Source of the DNA: Cytidiella melzeri
Taxonomy: Eukaryota > Basidiomycota > Agaricomycetes > Polyporales > Irpicaceae
Direction of reading: 5' to 3'
DNA length: 37,661 nt
Assembly: GCA_022592445.1 (NCBI GenBank)
Contig: JABYQR010000415.1
Span: 1-37,661 of the forward strand
In this document: positions 20,970-32,413 of the stretch, one piece after another
Layout: each line of letters starts with the position of its first letter
Numbering within the stretch: the first letter of the stretch is position 1
Made by a program: the position numbers and the translations under genes
The notes under the pieces: generated by a model
What the model saw: the letters and a program-made list of their open reading frames with translations, nothing else
Database searches by the model: none
What the model was told of the DNA's origin: nothing

Positions 20970-22217
20970 ATGGCCACTCTGACCATGGCGCACACTCTTT
21001 CTACTAGTTCTTCGTCATCTCCGGATCCTGAGCTGTTCACCCCTCCGCCATCCCACACTACTCTTCAGCAAGTCCCAGATGTTTTCGTGATTCCTCCAGA
21101 GGAGGAACACCATGAAAATCCCCCTTTTTGCTACTACGACGCGGCCATGGAGAGCAAAAAGAGTCTTTCTATCGAACCCGACATGGACGCTCTTGATGCT
21201 GCATTGGGAATGTGCCAGCAGACGGATAATAGAGCACCAGTCTTCCATCGGCATATGAACGAGTCGCAAGAGACTATCGTTATGCCAAAGCGCAGTGATG
21301 GCAGGGACATTCTGTCCTCGGCAGAAACCACGCCCCCGAGGAGGAGGGTCTTGGACGACGATGTTGTGGAAGTAGTGAAGGTATCACGGAATGATGGTGT
21401 CTCAAATACGCCTGTGGATGTTCGGAAGGATACGCTGAAGAAGTCGACGACTTTCCGCGCGAGGGCTAGCCAAGCCTTTCGTTCGATAAAGAACGTCGGT
21501 AAAGGCTCTCGGAAAGCGGTGCCAGATGGCTGGGGTGCTCCTGCAGGTATAGAACCCGACATGAGGGTTGCTAGCACGGAGGAGGTCCACCCTCCCTCAA
21601 TGTCTAAGATGGCACGGAAGCCGAGTAACCTCAAACAGATATTCGCATCGAGTAACGTCAAACATGCAACTCCCGACGTGCCCGCCTCTCCTACGTCTCC
21701 CACCTCCTCTTCCGAATGGTCTGCGCTCAGCCGTCCTTCGATGGCTGTTGAAGACATGAGTGCTCCCTTCCCCACTACCGCTGGCCTAGAGTCCGGTCCG
21801 TCACTTTCTGGCAAGCGATCCTTCGTCCGTCGGATTTCCGTACTCGATATTCAACGTCTCTTCACCCTCTCCAATCCTTCGAAGCCTGACTCTCCGTCAA
21901 TGCTGAAGGAGAATATGACTCCTTCGGCATCGCGCTCGTCTTCAAAACGAGAATCCATCATGTCGTCGCGCACGACAGCTTCCACCGGACTGTCGAGTAT
22001 AGAAGACATATTTGGAGGTGTTTCTGCAAGCCCTCGCCCACATTCGTTCCACGGAGGCGCCAGCCAATCGCAAGGCACGCTGTCTGCTCTGCCGTCACCA
22101 GGACCAGAGACTGAAGCGCAGAATGCTAGTTTCGAGTTGCACCTTGACTCTTTGCACTTCGACTCTTTGCACTTCGATCCTGACGAGTTTGTTCTTCACC
22201 TCCAATCAGACTCATGA
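20970..22217 (+). CDS. Ser-rich, mostly disordered 415-aa protein
   Basis: I do not recognise this protein. It is a single-exon ORF with a pyrimidine-rich leader before the ATG; an in-frame Met at codon 6 is an alternative start. Composition is rich in Ser, Pro and charged residues with no membrane helix. Possible ordered parts are DMDALDAALGMCQQ near 71, FRARASQAFRSIKNVG near 162 and FVRRISVLDIQRLFTL near 288, which look like short amphipathic or basic motifs, with several SP/TP and RxxS sites suggesting kinase regulation. Near the C-terminus the unit DSLHF is repeated in tandem (coded around 22143-22172). It could be a signalling scaffold or transcription-linked protein; nothing decides. 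Confidence 0.7.
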   Translation: MATLTMAHTLSTSSSSSPDPELFTPPPSHTTLQQVPDVFVIPPEEEHHENPPFCYYDAAMESKKSLSIEPDMDALDAALGMCQQTDNRAPVFHRHMNESQETIVMPKRSDGRDILSSAETTPPRRRVLDDDVVEVVKVSRNDGVSNTPVDVRKDTLKKSTTFRARASQAFRSIKNVGKGSRKAVPDGWGAPAGIEPDMRVASTEEVHPPSMSKMARKPSNLKQIFASSNVKHATPDVPASPTSPTSSSEWSALSRPSMAVEDMSAPFPTTAGLESGPSLSGKRSFVRRISVLDIQRLFTLSNPSKPDSPSMLKENMTPSASRSSSKRESIMSSRTTASTGLSSIEDIFGGVSASPRPHSFHGGASQSQGTLSALPSPGPETEAQNASFELHLDSLHFDSLHFDPDEFVLHLQSDS

Positions 22218-22752
22218 TCGCCTCGCCGCTGTTTCCTCAGTGTGTTCTCCTGTCTTAGTGCATGACCGATTGCAGTCGGCTGTGTATGATATGCGTCCCT
22301 CCACACTCATTGCGAAACCATCCTTCCGTTTTTCTCTCTCATAATACTATCCCCTTGAAATCCGAGGCGCTAGCTTCTTCAAGTTCAACCTGATCATTCC
22401 TTGCTCAAGTTTCTCTCCATCTCATGTTATACCGCACTCTTGATTTTTCTCGGAAACCTGAACGTCATCGCCTCACGTTTGTTGATACCGTCGTCCACCC
22501 ATATATACGCAGACAGACATTAGATGAACCTCTGTATCTTTGTCCGTAAGTTACCTCATAATAGCTGGGGGGTTGTCGACTCATTGAAATTAGCGGCAGT
22601 GCCGGATGTTTTTTTGCCGTTGCATCTTTGCGATACGAAGCATCGACGACAGCTGAGAGACGTGGAATTCAATGCGATGCAGAATAAATACAGTCCCGTT
22701 CTTGAAAATCATAAGTTATATCACGTCCGCTGATTGTCAATGGCGGCGACGA
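22218..22752. other. Convergent intergenic region, no gene seen
   Basis: 535 bp between convergent stops. A 69-codon ORF at 22524-22733 has no supporting features. Pyrimidine-rich stretches near 22320-22450 may belong to the 3' UTR of the upstream gene. Confidence 0.45.
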
Positions 22753-25700
22753 TCAATACTTCTCTGACAGGACTGTGGACCTCATGTCAGCATTTAGCAC
22801 AGGAAGATCAGAAGCAAAAGAGCCTTACTTAGTGTTACAAGAGACGTCCAACCGGTGAAAGGATGGCTAAGCAGCATTAATATCGCGTTAGACACAAGCT
22901 TGATCGTGAGCTGGAAGTGGTCGTACCTCCGACGGCCCTCCCCAGAGAGTGGGTCGTACTGCTCCCAGACGTAGCCAGTGCGCTTGTATTCCTTGAAGAC
23001 ATTGTTGACGACATTTTTCCTCAGCTCAAAGTAAATTTCCTTCGCTAGATCTTGGTGAGGACCTTCCTCCGAAACATATTTCTTTGTGGGGAAGCCAAAC
23101 CCATGAACGACGCGCAGAAGTCCCGCGTGAGCGAAAAACATACCGTGTAAAGGGCTTTCAACGCCAGATAATTCATCTGGATCCAAATGGGACCTTTCCA
23201 GTAATTTTCGCCTTGACCAAATTGTGGATGTGAGGCCGAAAGACTTCTGATGCCATATGGCGACCAGAGATGATTAGGATCATGAAGGAGGTTAAGGACG
23301 GCTCCAAGATGGGGGGAATCCGAGGGGAGAAGGCCGAGGAGGAACGGGAATAGAGACAGATAGCCCTTGTCGCAAACATGATAGGACTCTTCTGTGCAAG
23401 ATGTCAACCACATAGGAGACACGGCTCGCTATCACAAGATACTTACCATCATCGTTCACATTCGCATCACAGTACATCTGCTCTTCCTCATTCCAATGCA
23501 GATCTGCGTCATCTTGTTAGGCCATCGGAAACCTAATGCTTACAATTGCAACTGACCTTCAATGTTGTCCAAGGTAGCCTTGTAGATTGCGGTGAATGCA
23601 GCTGCATCATCAATTTCACCCACGAACTCAGCGATATCCTTCATCGTCTTCGAGAAGAACCCCATCCACGAAATCAAGTCCAAGTGCAGCTCGCCAGAAT
23701 GCGGCGGCCCGCGAGGATAGTCGTCCATGCCACTGGTCAGTACGTGAGCCTGCGAGCGTCCTCGCCAGCGGTAAGCCTCCGAGCGTGAGCGCGCCTTCCG
23801 TGCGTATTGCTTGATCTGACCACGCTGTGTACGCCTGAACCAGTCATAATGACGCTTGAGTGGCGCGTATATTGACCTGAGGTATGACAAGGCCAATGCT
23901 GGATCCTGGAGATGCTGACTCCTTACGTCGGGGACCGAGGTATCAGCCATCACGACTTGACCCATCATCCCGTAATCCATTCCGAGGTCACCAGCGCTGA
24001 GTCCTTGCTCTGTGTTTTTCAGTCGGTCGATAAAGGCAGTGACGGCAAGTATCAGCGTCGGTGGGTTGGCCCAGAAAGGCACTTGTGTCTGAAACTCTTG
24101 TGGCACCTTCATGGGGGTACGAATCAACACACTACATCCACAAATGCGTCAAATGCTGACCTTGCTGCGAGCTTCTTCGCCAAGAATCTGCTCTCTTGCT
24201 ACCCAACCGTCCTCGTCAATGAGGTTGATCCAACTCTTCAAAATATCCAGGCTAAGAGTGAATAAGTGAGGTATGAACGTGCGCATAGTAATGTGCCACG
24301 AACCTGAAGTCATTATCCCATTCGCCAATATGCAGCAGGTGGAACCCTTCATCCCTGCCAAACTATCAGCAGTCGATCCACACGGTGTTTGATAGTACGC
24401 ACCAGTAGAATCCTCTCGGGAAAAAGCTCCTGCTGGGTGTTGCAGTCAGTAGACCACGCGGTTCGGTCAATTGCGGGCCTTTAGCCACATCTTCGTCATC
24501 AATCTCGTCGTCGTCCTTATCCCACTCGTAAGAGAAAGAACGATCCATGATAGAGGTGCCGTAGAAGTATCCTACACCACCGATGAGATTTGATGTAATC
24601 GCCTTGGAAAATTGTTTGAGAGAGTCTAGATCGTCGGATGGGAAGTTGGATGGAATTGGAAAAACGCGGTCGAATCGCTCGTCGTAGGAACGTCCCAAAT
24701 CCTCAATGCGTCTATCCAAGAAGGCAGCTGAAACATTTGAGTATTATGGTTATACATAGCTAGGGGAACACGTACTTGTTAGCTTTTGTTTTGCACTCGC
24801 ACTCTCGAAAAATACGTCGAATTGGAAGGGCCCCTTGAAGGTCTTTTGAACGGCATGGAGTGTACTGCCTGCAAGAACTTCATCTGGAAGCTGCAATACG
24901 AAAGAGGGATCTGGCGGTATAGCTTTTGGATTATTTGGATCTTGGAACGGAGCAAGGGCCCCCTTTGCGTGGGACACGATGCTACCAATAATATAGTCTT
25001 CGTGTAGTCTCAGCTTCAGAGTGTTGGCAGTACAGGCAATCCCTCACTTACCCTTCGCCTTCCACATGCTGCCTCTTGGCACCCGATAGCCAGAGAAATG
25101 AGTCTTGCCGGCGCGGTCTTTGAATGCATCTATATATGTGCCTGTGGTAATGAAAGTGTTGTCCGGGCCTGAAAAGTGCGCTGAAAAATATATCCCTCTC
25201 TCAGTGAAGGCTCGTACGCACCATCAACAATACGTATTGTGAAGTCATCCAGTTCAGCAGCGGACCCTGAGTACACAATGGGCCCCTCTAAGCCCTGTCA
25301 AGCGAGGGTTAGTTTACTCAGCGGTAGATACAGCGTGACAGCACTTGCATTTTCGTCTTCATCCGTTTCCATGTTAAGACCACCCAAGGCCTCGGTTCCC
25401 ATGTAAAATATCGTCGAGATGCGGGATGGCTTGGCTAGAGATGAGGCGTGAGCATTATACGCAAAAGGCTCTGCGAATGACATGTACCTTCATCAATCGG
25501 TTCTCCTTCAATCCGCGCTGCCCAGCTACCGCCATGGCTGCCTCCCGGAGCTTTTATGAATCGGGTCGTGAGCTTGACGTTGTTGTAGCTGTCCTCGATG
25601 ATTTGAGTTCCTCCTTCGCGGGCGTCGTATTCCGTCCAGGTGTAACCACTCAGACCATCCCCCTGTTCGCACGCATGTCTCGCCTCTGACAAGATGGGTG

Positions 25701-25921
25701 AGCTCCGCAAACAGCCGTGATGTACTGGCAGGCTTACTAGTAAAAGACTGGAAATCGTGGGTTCCAAACCAGACTAGACCGGTCATGAGAGAGTGCGGCA
25801 GCTGTGGTCGCAGACCGAAGTATAGGTTGGGGCGGTAGGCACCCCATAGTAGGTTGGCTGTTTCGTTTACTCCAGCAGATGCAAGTGGTAAAACGAGCGA
25901 CAGGAGCAGTAACTTCTGCAT
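22753..25921 (-). CDS. CWH41: Mannosyl-oligosaccharide glucosidase (glucosidase I, GH63)
   Basis: ER enzyme removing the outermost alpha-1,2-glucose from the N-glycan precursor. Fifteen exons: 25921-25738, 25685-25488, 25434-25349, 25294-25222, 25168-25052, 24997-24776, 24727-24403, 24354-24304, 24251-24161, 24106-23557, 23503-23447, 23391-23144, 23081-22927, 22866-22829, 22772-22753; 804 aa. An N-terminal signal peptide or anchor (MQKLLLLSLVLPLASAG) leads into WGAYRPNLYFGLRPQ, YTWTEYDAREGG, the GH63 active-site stretch FFPRGFYWDEGFHLL (WDEG at 402-405), SGMDDYPRG, HLDLISWMGF, GENYWKGPIWIQMNYL and SHPFTGWTSLV. No retrieval signal is visible; the C-terminus is ILSEKY. The third intron may use a GC donor at 25348 or a weak GT nine bases further on, changing three residues. 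The last exon is 20 nt. Confidence 0.93.
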
Positions 25922-26457
25922 AACTTGGATTAGCCCAACCTTGGAGGCTGCAGTGCCGGAGAGGAGAGAGACACAGGTGAGCACTGAGCAAGTGCCCTTG
26001 GGTATGATACGATCACGTGCACACTGTCACTTCCAGTTAACCGTGTCGATGTCGCTGACCTCGTCAATGTCGCTATGACATTGCACTTGCAACACTCTTC
26101 GCACATATCCATCTCCCGACTGGCTATTTCTTCCTTAGACCTCAATATACATCCAAGTATTACTGAGGATGCTGTCTTTTGGCCAGACGCGCTGGTAGAC
26201 GCCTTGTCACAGCGACCCGTTTCAGCACTGCTTTTTGCCATGATACTCATCTGCTGTTGTCGTGTGTTAGCCATTTACCCCGTAGTACCTGTGCTACAAC
26301 ACGTTGTGCGAACGGCGCAAATGTCAAGTCCCAGCATCCGACAGCTGTATCTGTATTCCTAAGCCCCGGTCACCGTGGGGCCAATTAGTACAAGACACTT
26401 AAGCAGCCTTACAGGAGGTCTCGCACCCACCCACAACACTCCTAGTTCATTTGCAAG
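25922..26457. promoter_or_regulatory. Divergent promoter region
   Basis: 536 bp between the glucosidase I ATG and the NYN gene ATG. Short open frames here have no support. No named element stands out beyond a tandem TGTCGATGTCGCTGACC/TCGTCAATGTCGCT near 26044-26075. Confidence 0.4.
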
Positions 26458-28298
26458 ATGGACCCTCCACAGCGACCTGTGGCGATATTCTGGGACTATG
26501 GTTCGTCTATACTCGACGCAATCAGGAGAGTTGGCTGATCCAGTCGTACACAGAAAACTGCTCCCTCCACCATACTTCAGGGGCATGTGAAGTAGATAAC
26601 ATTCGACGCATTGCACAGACGTATGGGCCTATCAAGGCTTTCAAAGCATACCTCGAAGTCTATGAACAGTACTCACTCAAGACGCTCACGTTACGGTCCG
26701 ACCTTCAGTCGTGTGGCGTGTCACTCACGGACTGTCCGCACAACGGTCGTAAGAATGTAGCCGACAAGATGATGCTAGGTATGACTCCCGTGCGTCGAAT
26801 TTTGACAAGCTTGACCCAACGTACGAACCCACAGTGGATATGATGACATTTGCCATGGACACTGAAGCCCCAGCTACGGTTGTCATCCTTTCCGGAGATC
26901 GCGACTTTGTTTACGCTATATCAATCCTTAGGTTAAGGGGTTATCGTACTGTGGTCATCGCACCAAAACAAACACACATCAATTTCAAGTATCGCGCCTC
27001 AGAGGTCTTGGATTGGGACGCGCTAGTCGTGCGTAAGCAGGATGCTGGCTCACACAGCCGACACACCAGCGACATTGCCAGCCAGCGACCCTATGTCAAT
27101 TCATCGCAGTGGGACCCTTTGAATGCCTCGTCGCCGTCCAGCAGCACCATGCTATCTCCAATGCCGAAGAGTGGCCGTCGTCAGTCCTTCACAGACGATC
27201 GCAACGCAACGCCTCCACGCCTTTCTCATTCGCTCACCAACTCGACTACATACCTCGGGCCTCTACCTCCCTCGTCCGGGAAGGAGTCTTCTTTCATTTC
27301 TGCCTTACGAAATCTTACTCTCGCTACTGGCGCGCCTGAGTCAGTTAATGAAGATGACGATATTCTATTGTCTACTGGACCCAGTGCGCGTTCACCGGGT
27401 CAAGAGGTCAAGAGTTTGACAGCCATGAAAACTTCCAACACTGTTGATGTACGTTTGACTCTATCACTTTCATCTTCAACTTATGGACAACACCGTCCGT
27501 TTAGACAACCGAGATGGACGGTGAAAGACAATACTCTCCGAGCGCACCAAGCAATCTGTTACCGCCTCGCACGGATGAGGGTGACATATCGCAGAACGTC
27601 AGTTCGACTATTATTCCTCAGACGATACTATATATTGAACTTGTCTGGATTTCATGTGTTGAATCAACAACGATTAGGGTATAGCTGGCGAGGCGGCCGC
27701 CGACGTTCCCGATCAAGCTGATATTGCACCAGCAACATTGGGCCATATGCCACCGTTGTTACCTCCAGCCCCACTTTCAAGGCCCAGCGAGGTCCCGCCA
27801 TTTTCGCTCATACAGTACGGGCATTACGTACCATCCATCAGGCCACCAACATCCTCGACATTCCTTACCACTCTACGCGACGAAAAGCCAATTCAGCAAC
27901 CGACAATGCGTATGCCTCCTGAATTCATACCACAAGCCAAACGGCTTACCGGCGCTGCAACACCCGGGTCATCTCATCCGTCTCAAAGCGCATTAAGTGC
28001 TAATGCTCGGATAGAGTCGGTCTCGACTTTGGAGAGGGACGCTGTCCGCCAGTTCCTTCAACTGATTCGCATCTTGGACGACGCTCGACTAGCCGGTACA
28101 CCTCGGATGTTACGAACGAACGTGGCGGTCCAACTCAAGACTTATAATCAGAATGTGTACACAGAAGCTGGAGTTACCAGGTTCAAAGACTACGCAGCTC
28201 TGGCAGAGGAACGCGGGATTGTGATACTCGGCGGGGTTATGGGCTCAGCTTGGATAGCCTTACATTCTAACTGGTATGGGCGCGGGCGATTTCTATGA
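26458..28298 (+). CDS. NYN-domain (PIN-like) ribonuclease-type protein
   Basis: Five exons (26458-26500, 26554-26778, 26835-27448, 27505-27597, 27678-28298) encode 531 aa. The NYN domain covers about residues 7-150: VAIFWDYENC (D13), NVADKMMLVDMMTFA, VILSGDRDF (D111, D113) and a final RASEVLDW. These acidic positions fit the metal-dependent nuclease centre of the family, related to LabA and MARF1. A long Ser/Pro-rich linker (about 160-400) follows. The C-terminal 90 residues (ERDAVRQFLQLIRILDD, TRFKDYAALAEERGIVILGG) look like a LOTUS/OST-HTH-type winged helix by pattern, which is common with NYN in RNA-silencing proteins; that call is tentative. The fourth intron (27598-27677, 80 nt) is the longest here. 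Confidence 0.85.
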
Positions 28299-29020
28299 GG
28301 CTGATTAGTTGTAAGGCCTGCTGGAGCTGCATTGCAGCGGCACGCGCATGAGCAGCCGGTAATGGATAGGAATCAGTAGCTTGTGCTTCATGATGTATTA
28401 ATTCATCATTTTGCTCAGCTTCCGTCGTGCCAAGATAGGTGGCTGGGAACGGCCCTCTTCTGGTGTTGTAATATGAGAGTTGAAAGGTTGACGGCCCAAG
28501 AGAACCTGAAACTTGCTTTTGTGAGTAGCGGCTTGACCCTGTTGTCAGTGAACGTCAGCGAGAAAAGTACGTCGATTGAGAACTTGATTGACATCGTTAG
28601 GTCCTTCACGCGATTCATCGTGTAATAGAGCATCTACGACTAACACTAGGTGTCAAATGTGGGTTGAGCATTATCATACATCTAGGACTCATCCTATGAA
28701 CTCTTGCCAGTGATAACTTGATGACTCGAAGGGGTGAAACAAATGCAGACATCAGATAGCAAGAGACCCTGAGCTTGAGGCAGCGCTTCATTAAGTAACC
28801 TAAGACCTTTCCAACTTCCAAACACACACATATATAACTAGAGCCCCTTGCCACCACCCTTGTACCTCAGCCTGGTCTCTTCCTTGCTTCAGCACCGGTT
28901 GGTAAGTACATTGTTATTTATGTTACACTTGCCTTGGGCTGCTGTACTGAATATGTTCTCACAGCTGCCTTGTTGTCTTCCCAACCCTTTTCCATTGCCC
29001 CTTTGACATCCTGTACCATC
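28299..29020. promoter_or_regulatory. Intergenic region with promoter of a small secreted protein gene
   Basis: 722 bp. A TATATAA box lies at 28831-28837, followed by a C-rich leader and a likely 5'-UTR intron at 28902-28964 (GTAAGT to TCACAG). Nothing codes convincingly upstream of it; the ORF at 28383-28625 has no support. Confidence 0.5.
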
Positions 29021-29423
29021 ATGCAGTTCATAACCTCTCTCACTTTGCTTGTCACCATCATCACAGGTGCATTCTATATGATGACTGTGTCTGCCACCCC
29101 ATACGGCAGTATAAAATCCTGTAATCAAATGTCCTCTGGCCACCTCAATGACTTGTGGGAACGAACACAGGTACAGGCAACTTTATCAGCCTGCGTGTCT
29201 TTGATCTCACCCCAAGCAAAAGTTGCCAGGACAGGTTGTGGCCGCAAACACAGTCCTACTTGAGCTACCAGAGACAGAGCATAGAGCTATGTGGGACAAA
29301 GTGAAGGCAATGGGTGCAGAACGTGTGGATGAGATGACGCCGCCCGAAAGAAACATGTTGGTTTTGGTCACACACTATCATCGCTATGGGGGTCTCCATC
29401 TACCTCCTGTTAAAACTATATAA
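29021..29423 (+). CDS. Small secreted protein, 118 aa
   Basis: I recognise no family. Two exons (29021-29170, 29217-29423; 46-nt intron) encode 118 aa. The acceptor at 29216 is chosen because it is the only nearby AG that keeps phase 0 into the long second frame. The N-terminus MQFITSLTLLVTIITGAFYM with VSATP soon after looks like a signal peptide cut near residue 26. The mature part has one Cys, acidic amphipathic segments (TEHRAMWDKVKAMGAERVDEM) and ends GGLHLPPVKTI. A TATA box and a 5'-UTR intron upstream support expression. The neighbourhood is transposon-rich, a setting where many fungal secreted effectors or lineage-specific proteins occur. Function unknown. Confidence 0.6.
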
Positions 29424-30460
29424 TATAATATAATATGATATGTAGTTTCCCACGCCTTATTATAAGGACGCTTTAGGTAGCAAAGTTCCCACAGTCTTAG
29501 TATGGGAATTATGCAGCCGTATATGGAAACTCTAGTAGTAACCATCACATTAGCTGAGACGTACAGATATGGGTTGTAGTAGTACTATACATATATGTAC
29601 GCCTGTGTTCTAGTAGCATAGGAAATGACATGGAAAGCACGTATGACTCCAGAGGATGCCTAAAGCATACATCTGAGGACAAGTACTAGCATGAGTCATT
29701 TACTCATTATGTACGCCTCTGGTACAAGTGCTGAACCTAGTCATACAATGAGTCATGCACTCATAGCATGAGTCATGCATGAGTCATGCACTTAGTAATA
29801 CAGTAGAATAGCTGAAGTAGACATGTATAGTAGTTGCTTACATAAGTAGATACAGACATGTATATAAGCAGAGCTGCTGAAGCAGCAAGAATAATAAGAC
29901 TCATCTTCGAAGCTTAACAGCCTCTACCCCTCGCACACATATTCCACTTTGTTAGGTTATGAGCCCCGGCTTTTAACTTAACTACATCCACACTCTCAAC
30001 AACATCCATCAACCAGTATCCCCCAAGCTTTCTTATAAGTAAGTTTCTCTACTTTACTTTGTTTGGCCACATAGTAGTAGTAGAGTTGTACTGGTTGACT
30101 GCCTCAGCTTCAAATACAATATTCCCAACTGATCTTCTACAGCTAATTCCCTCACCTACTTGCCCCTTGCGTACGCACTCCCAACCCAGCTGAATACTTA
30201 AGCCACCCTTGGTGGTTCTCGACTTTAACGAGTCGTGCATTACGCGGAATCTGCCTAACACGCAGTGTAAAATCCGGTGGTGGAGGAACAAGCTCCCACT
30301 TGTACAAGTGGTAGATCGGCGGAGTAGTACAATAGGAGGGTAGTGTTGAGTGGCACTCTAAGCTCGTGACTTAGAGGCCTAGGACCTTCGTGTTGGCGCA
30401 CGTCAGTCAGTCCTGGAATTAGAAATCGCCGCTTTTTGTAGCTGTAGAATTTCTTGAGGC
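29424..30460. other. Non-coding AT-rich stretch, possibly an LTR or promoter remnant
   Basis: It begins with an ATAAT run (29418-29440) and then TGTAGTTTCCC (29441), which could be an LTR start. It contains the ATGAGTCAT cluster and TATA box listed separately, a C-rich leader, GGTTATGAGCCCCGG near 29956 that might be a primer-binding-like site, and a perfect 16-bp palindrome at 30296-30311. I found no second copy of this sequence in the window, so LTR identity is unproven. Confidence 0.35.
29691..29886 (+). promoter_or_regulatory. Putative promoter: four Gcn4/AP-1 boxes, TATA box, hairpin
   Basis: ATGAGTCAT, the consensus of Gcn4/AP-1 bZIP factors, occurs exactly at 29691-29699, 29748-29756, 29768-29776 and 29779-29787. 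TATATAAG follows at 29861-29868, and a GCTGCT/AGCAGC hairpin with a 2-nt loop at 29873-29886. The spacing suits a bZIP-driven promoter reading rightward. Confidence 0.5.
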
Positions 30461-32160
30461 ATGTCGTCCACTTTTACTTTTGGTATCACGGAGATTGTGG
30501 ACTCTCCTATACTTCGTGGTGTTTCTTACATGCGCCATTATGTTTTCGTCGTATCATACCGACTGGTAGAAGTCAAAGTTGCAAGTGGTCATACTCGTCT
30601 TGAATCACTTGTGGAAAACTTTTACTCACATTCGACTTTTCCATTAGCAATCCCCAGGACTTTCTCAAGGAAAGTGTTGTGGATTGAATACGACGACATA
30701 AATCTTATACTTTCGATTCTCTCTTCCAGACCGTTATATTTTTGAAGATGCCGAATAACTCTCGCCGCACTTCCCGTCGCGTCAATACCCGCTTCACTCC
30801 CCATTCTCCCAATGATCCCTACCGCGTCCATGACTACACTCGGTTTGACCGTAAGGGTCACCCCATCGTTATGGAGATAAGGAGTTCAGCAACTCCCATC
30901 TCTATCCATATGAGTCAAACCGACGCTCAGGATGCCAGGATCAATGTCAACTACGTTGACAGGGACGGAGTTCGGCGCATGGAATCGATGGAGTACAGCC
31001 TTCTCGGTCGTCATGGCTGGGACAGGTTCAGGCAGAGTGACAGGCAAAGGCACCTCCGAGAGGTTAATCGCATCATCGATGAAGCCAATCGAGAGGCAGA
31101 ATTGGACTTGTATAGACAAAGGCCTCGCAATGTCAGTGCGGAAATAAGGGTACATCAAACCCAAAGTTCTTCCAGGGTTAATGCTGCACCTCCTCGCAGA
31201 TCTGCGTCGCCGTCGCACCCTCATCCCCATCGTCATCCTACTCCAATGCCACCACCTTTTGTGAGTGCAGGATTATCGCTTTGGGACATGGTTGCCCAGG
31301 CATTAAATAATTTTGCATCTCCACAGACTTCTTCTACAATGGTCAATCTGCCTACACCGGTCATCCCGGATATCGTTGATGGTATGAACGGTTTAAATAT
31401 CAGTTCACCAGTTTCTCATGATTCTTCAGAACCAGTAGTCCAGGCCGCTTCTGCTGCCGAGCCTACTCCGGTTCCGTCCTCCACTACTCAGGAGGAGGGA
31501 CAGGTTGAAGATGAATGGCCAACGGTATTTGCTCCCCAACCAGTTGTTCCCACCTTCTCATTCGACGACTGGGTCCACGTTGATCGTACCGACACTAGGC
31601 CGGCTTCACCCGTCTATCCGTGTGGTATGGTTTATGGCGTGGATGGACCAAAGGGGGAGGTATTCAGGCCGGAGCAGGTTTGTTCCATCCTCGCTATGCA
31701 ACACGTCAACCACCCCAGCTATACGCCCAATGAGCTGGTCCTACGCTCTAGGGGACTTGTCGACACAATGGTCGTAAGCATGGGAAACAAATGCGAACAC
31801 TATCGAGAGATGGTTGAGGAGTTGGAAGAGTTTGCAAAGTCTCAGAGGATTAAAGAGATTACAGCCTGTGCCCGCATCTACCTCAAGCTAAAGAGGGGAC
31901 AGTGGCCGGACTGTGATAACATCTGGAACACCTACTTCATCTCAGTTGTGGACTTTCACACAGCGATGGAGGTCTTCAATGGTCGCAATCATCTTAGCGA
32001 TCACCAGCTGGTCTGGCTGACACAGAGACGTATGGAGAAGAAGGAAGACTGGATGAGTATCTTTCATAGGGAGGAAGAATTCAAAGGTAAAATGAAGGAG
32101 GTAAAGATTGAGCCCGCTGCGCTCGAGCCTTCTTTAGAGCCTGGATCGTCTTCTCTTTGA
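30461..32160 (+). CDS. Orphan protein, possibly transposon-associated
   Basis: I do not recognise this protein. The preferred model has two exons (30461-30673, 30730-32160; 56-nt intron) giving 547 aa; a single-exon model starting at ATG 30748 gives 470 aa. The intron joins the short upstream frame to the long one in phase 0, with a good TTCCAG acceptor. Residues following the MPNNSRRTSRR stretch are basic and Arg-rich, which suggests nucleic-acid binding. The middle is a Pro/Ser linker with a His/Pro patch (SHPHPHRHPTPMPPP). The C-terminal 200 residues look folded and helical (MVEELEEFAKSQRIKEIT, NIWNTYFISVVDFHTAMEVF), and the end is charged. No zinc knuckle or enzyme motif. The position between LTR-like sequence and a gypsy remnant makes a gag-like or captured gene possible. 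Confidence 0.55.
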
Positions 32161-32413
32161 ACGGACTCTCTGCGAATCGAACTATACCGCGCACTGTATA
32201 CTATAAAATATCGCGATGTGTACCTTCATACTTTTACAAATGGTCATTTTCATTAGCGTAGTCCGTAGTGTACTTGTATATTTTCTCTATCTCTCTCTTG
32301 TTCTGCTTCGAGTCACGACCATCACGTAGCGCATTCTGACGAACTTTTATGACTTTTCTTTACATAGTTTGTAACGTTGTACTCTGGCTTCATTAGCGTG
32401 TACAAATGCCGAA

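Noticed and set aside
22524..22733. Small plus-strand ORF of 69 codons
   Set aside because: No splice, start-context or composition support; it lies between two convergent 3' ends.
30330..30420. Possible tRNA-like fold near the orphan gene leader
   Set aside because: Stem pairing and the T-loop/anticodon positions do not fit a cloverleaf; no tRNA or rRNA gene was found anywhere in the window.
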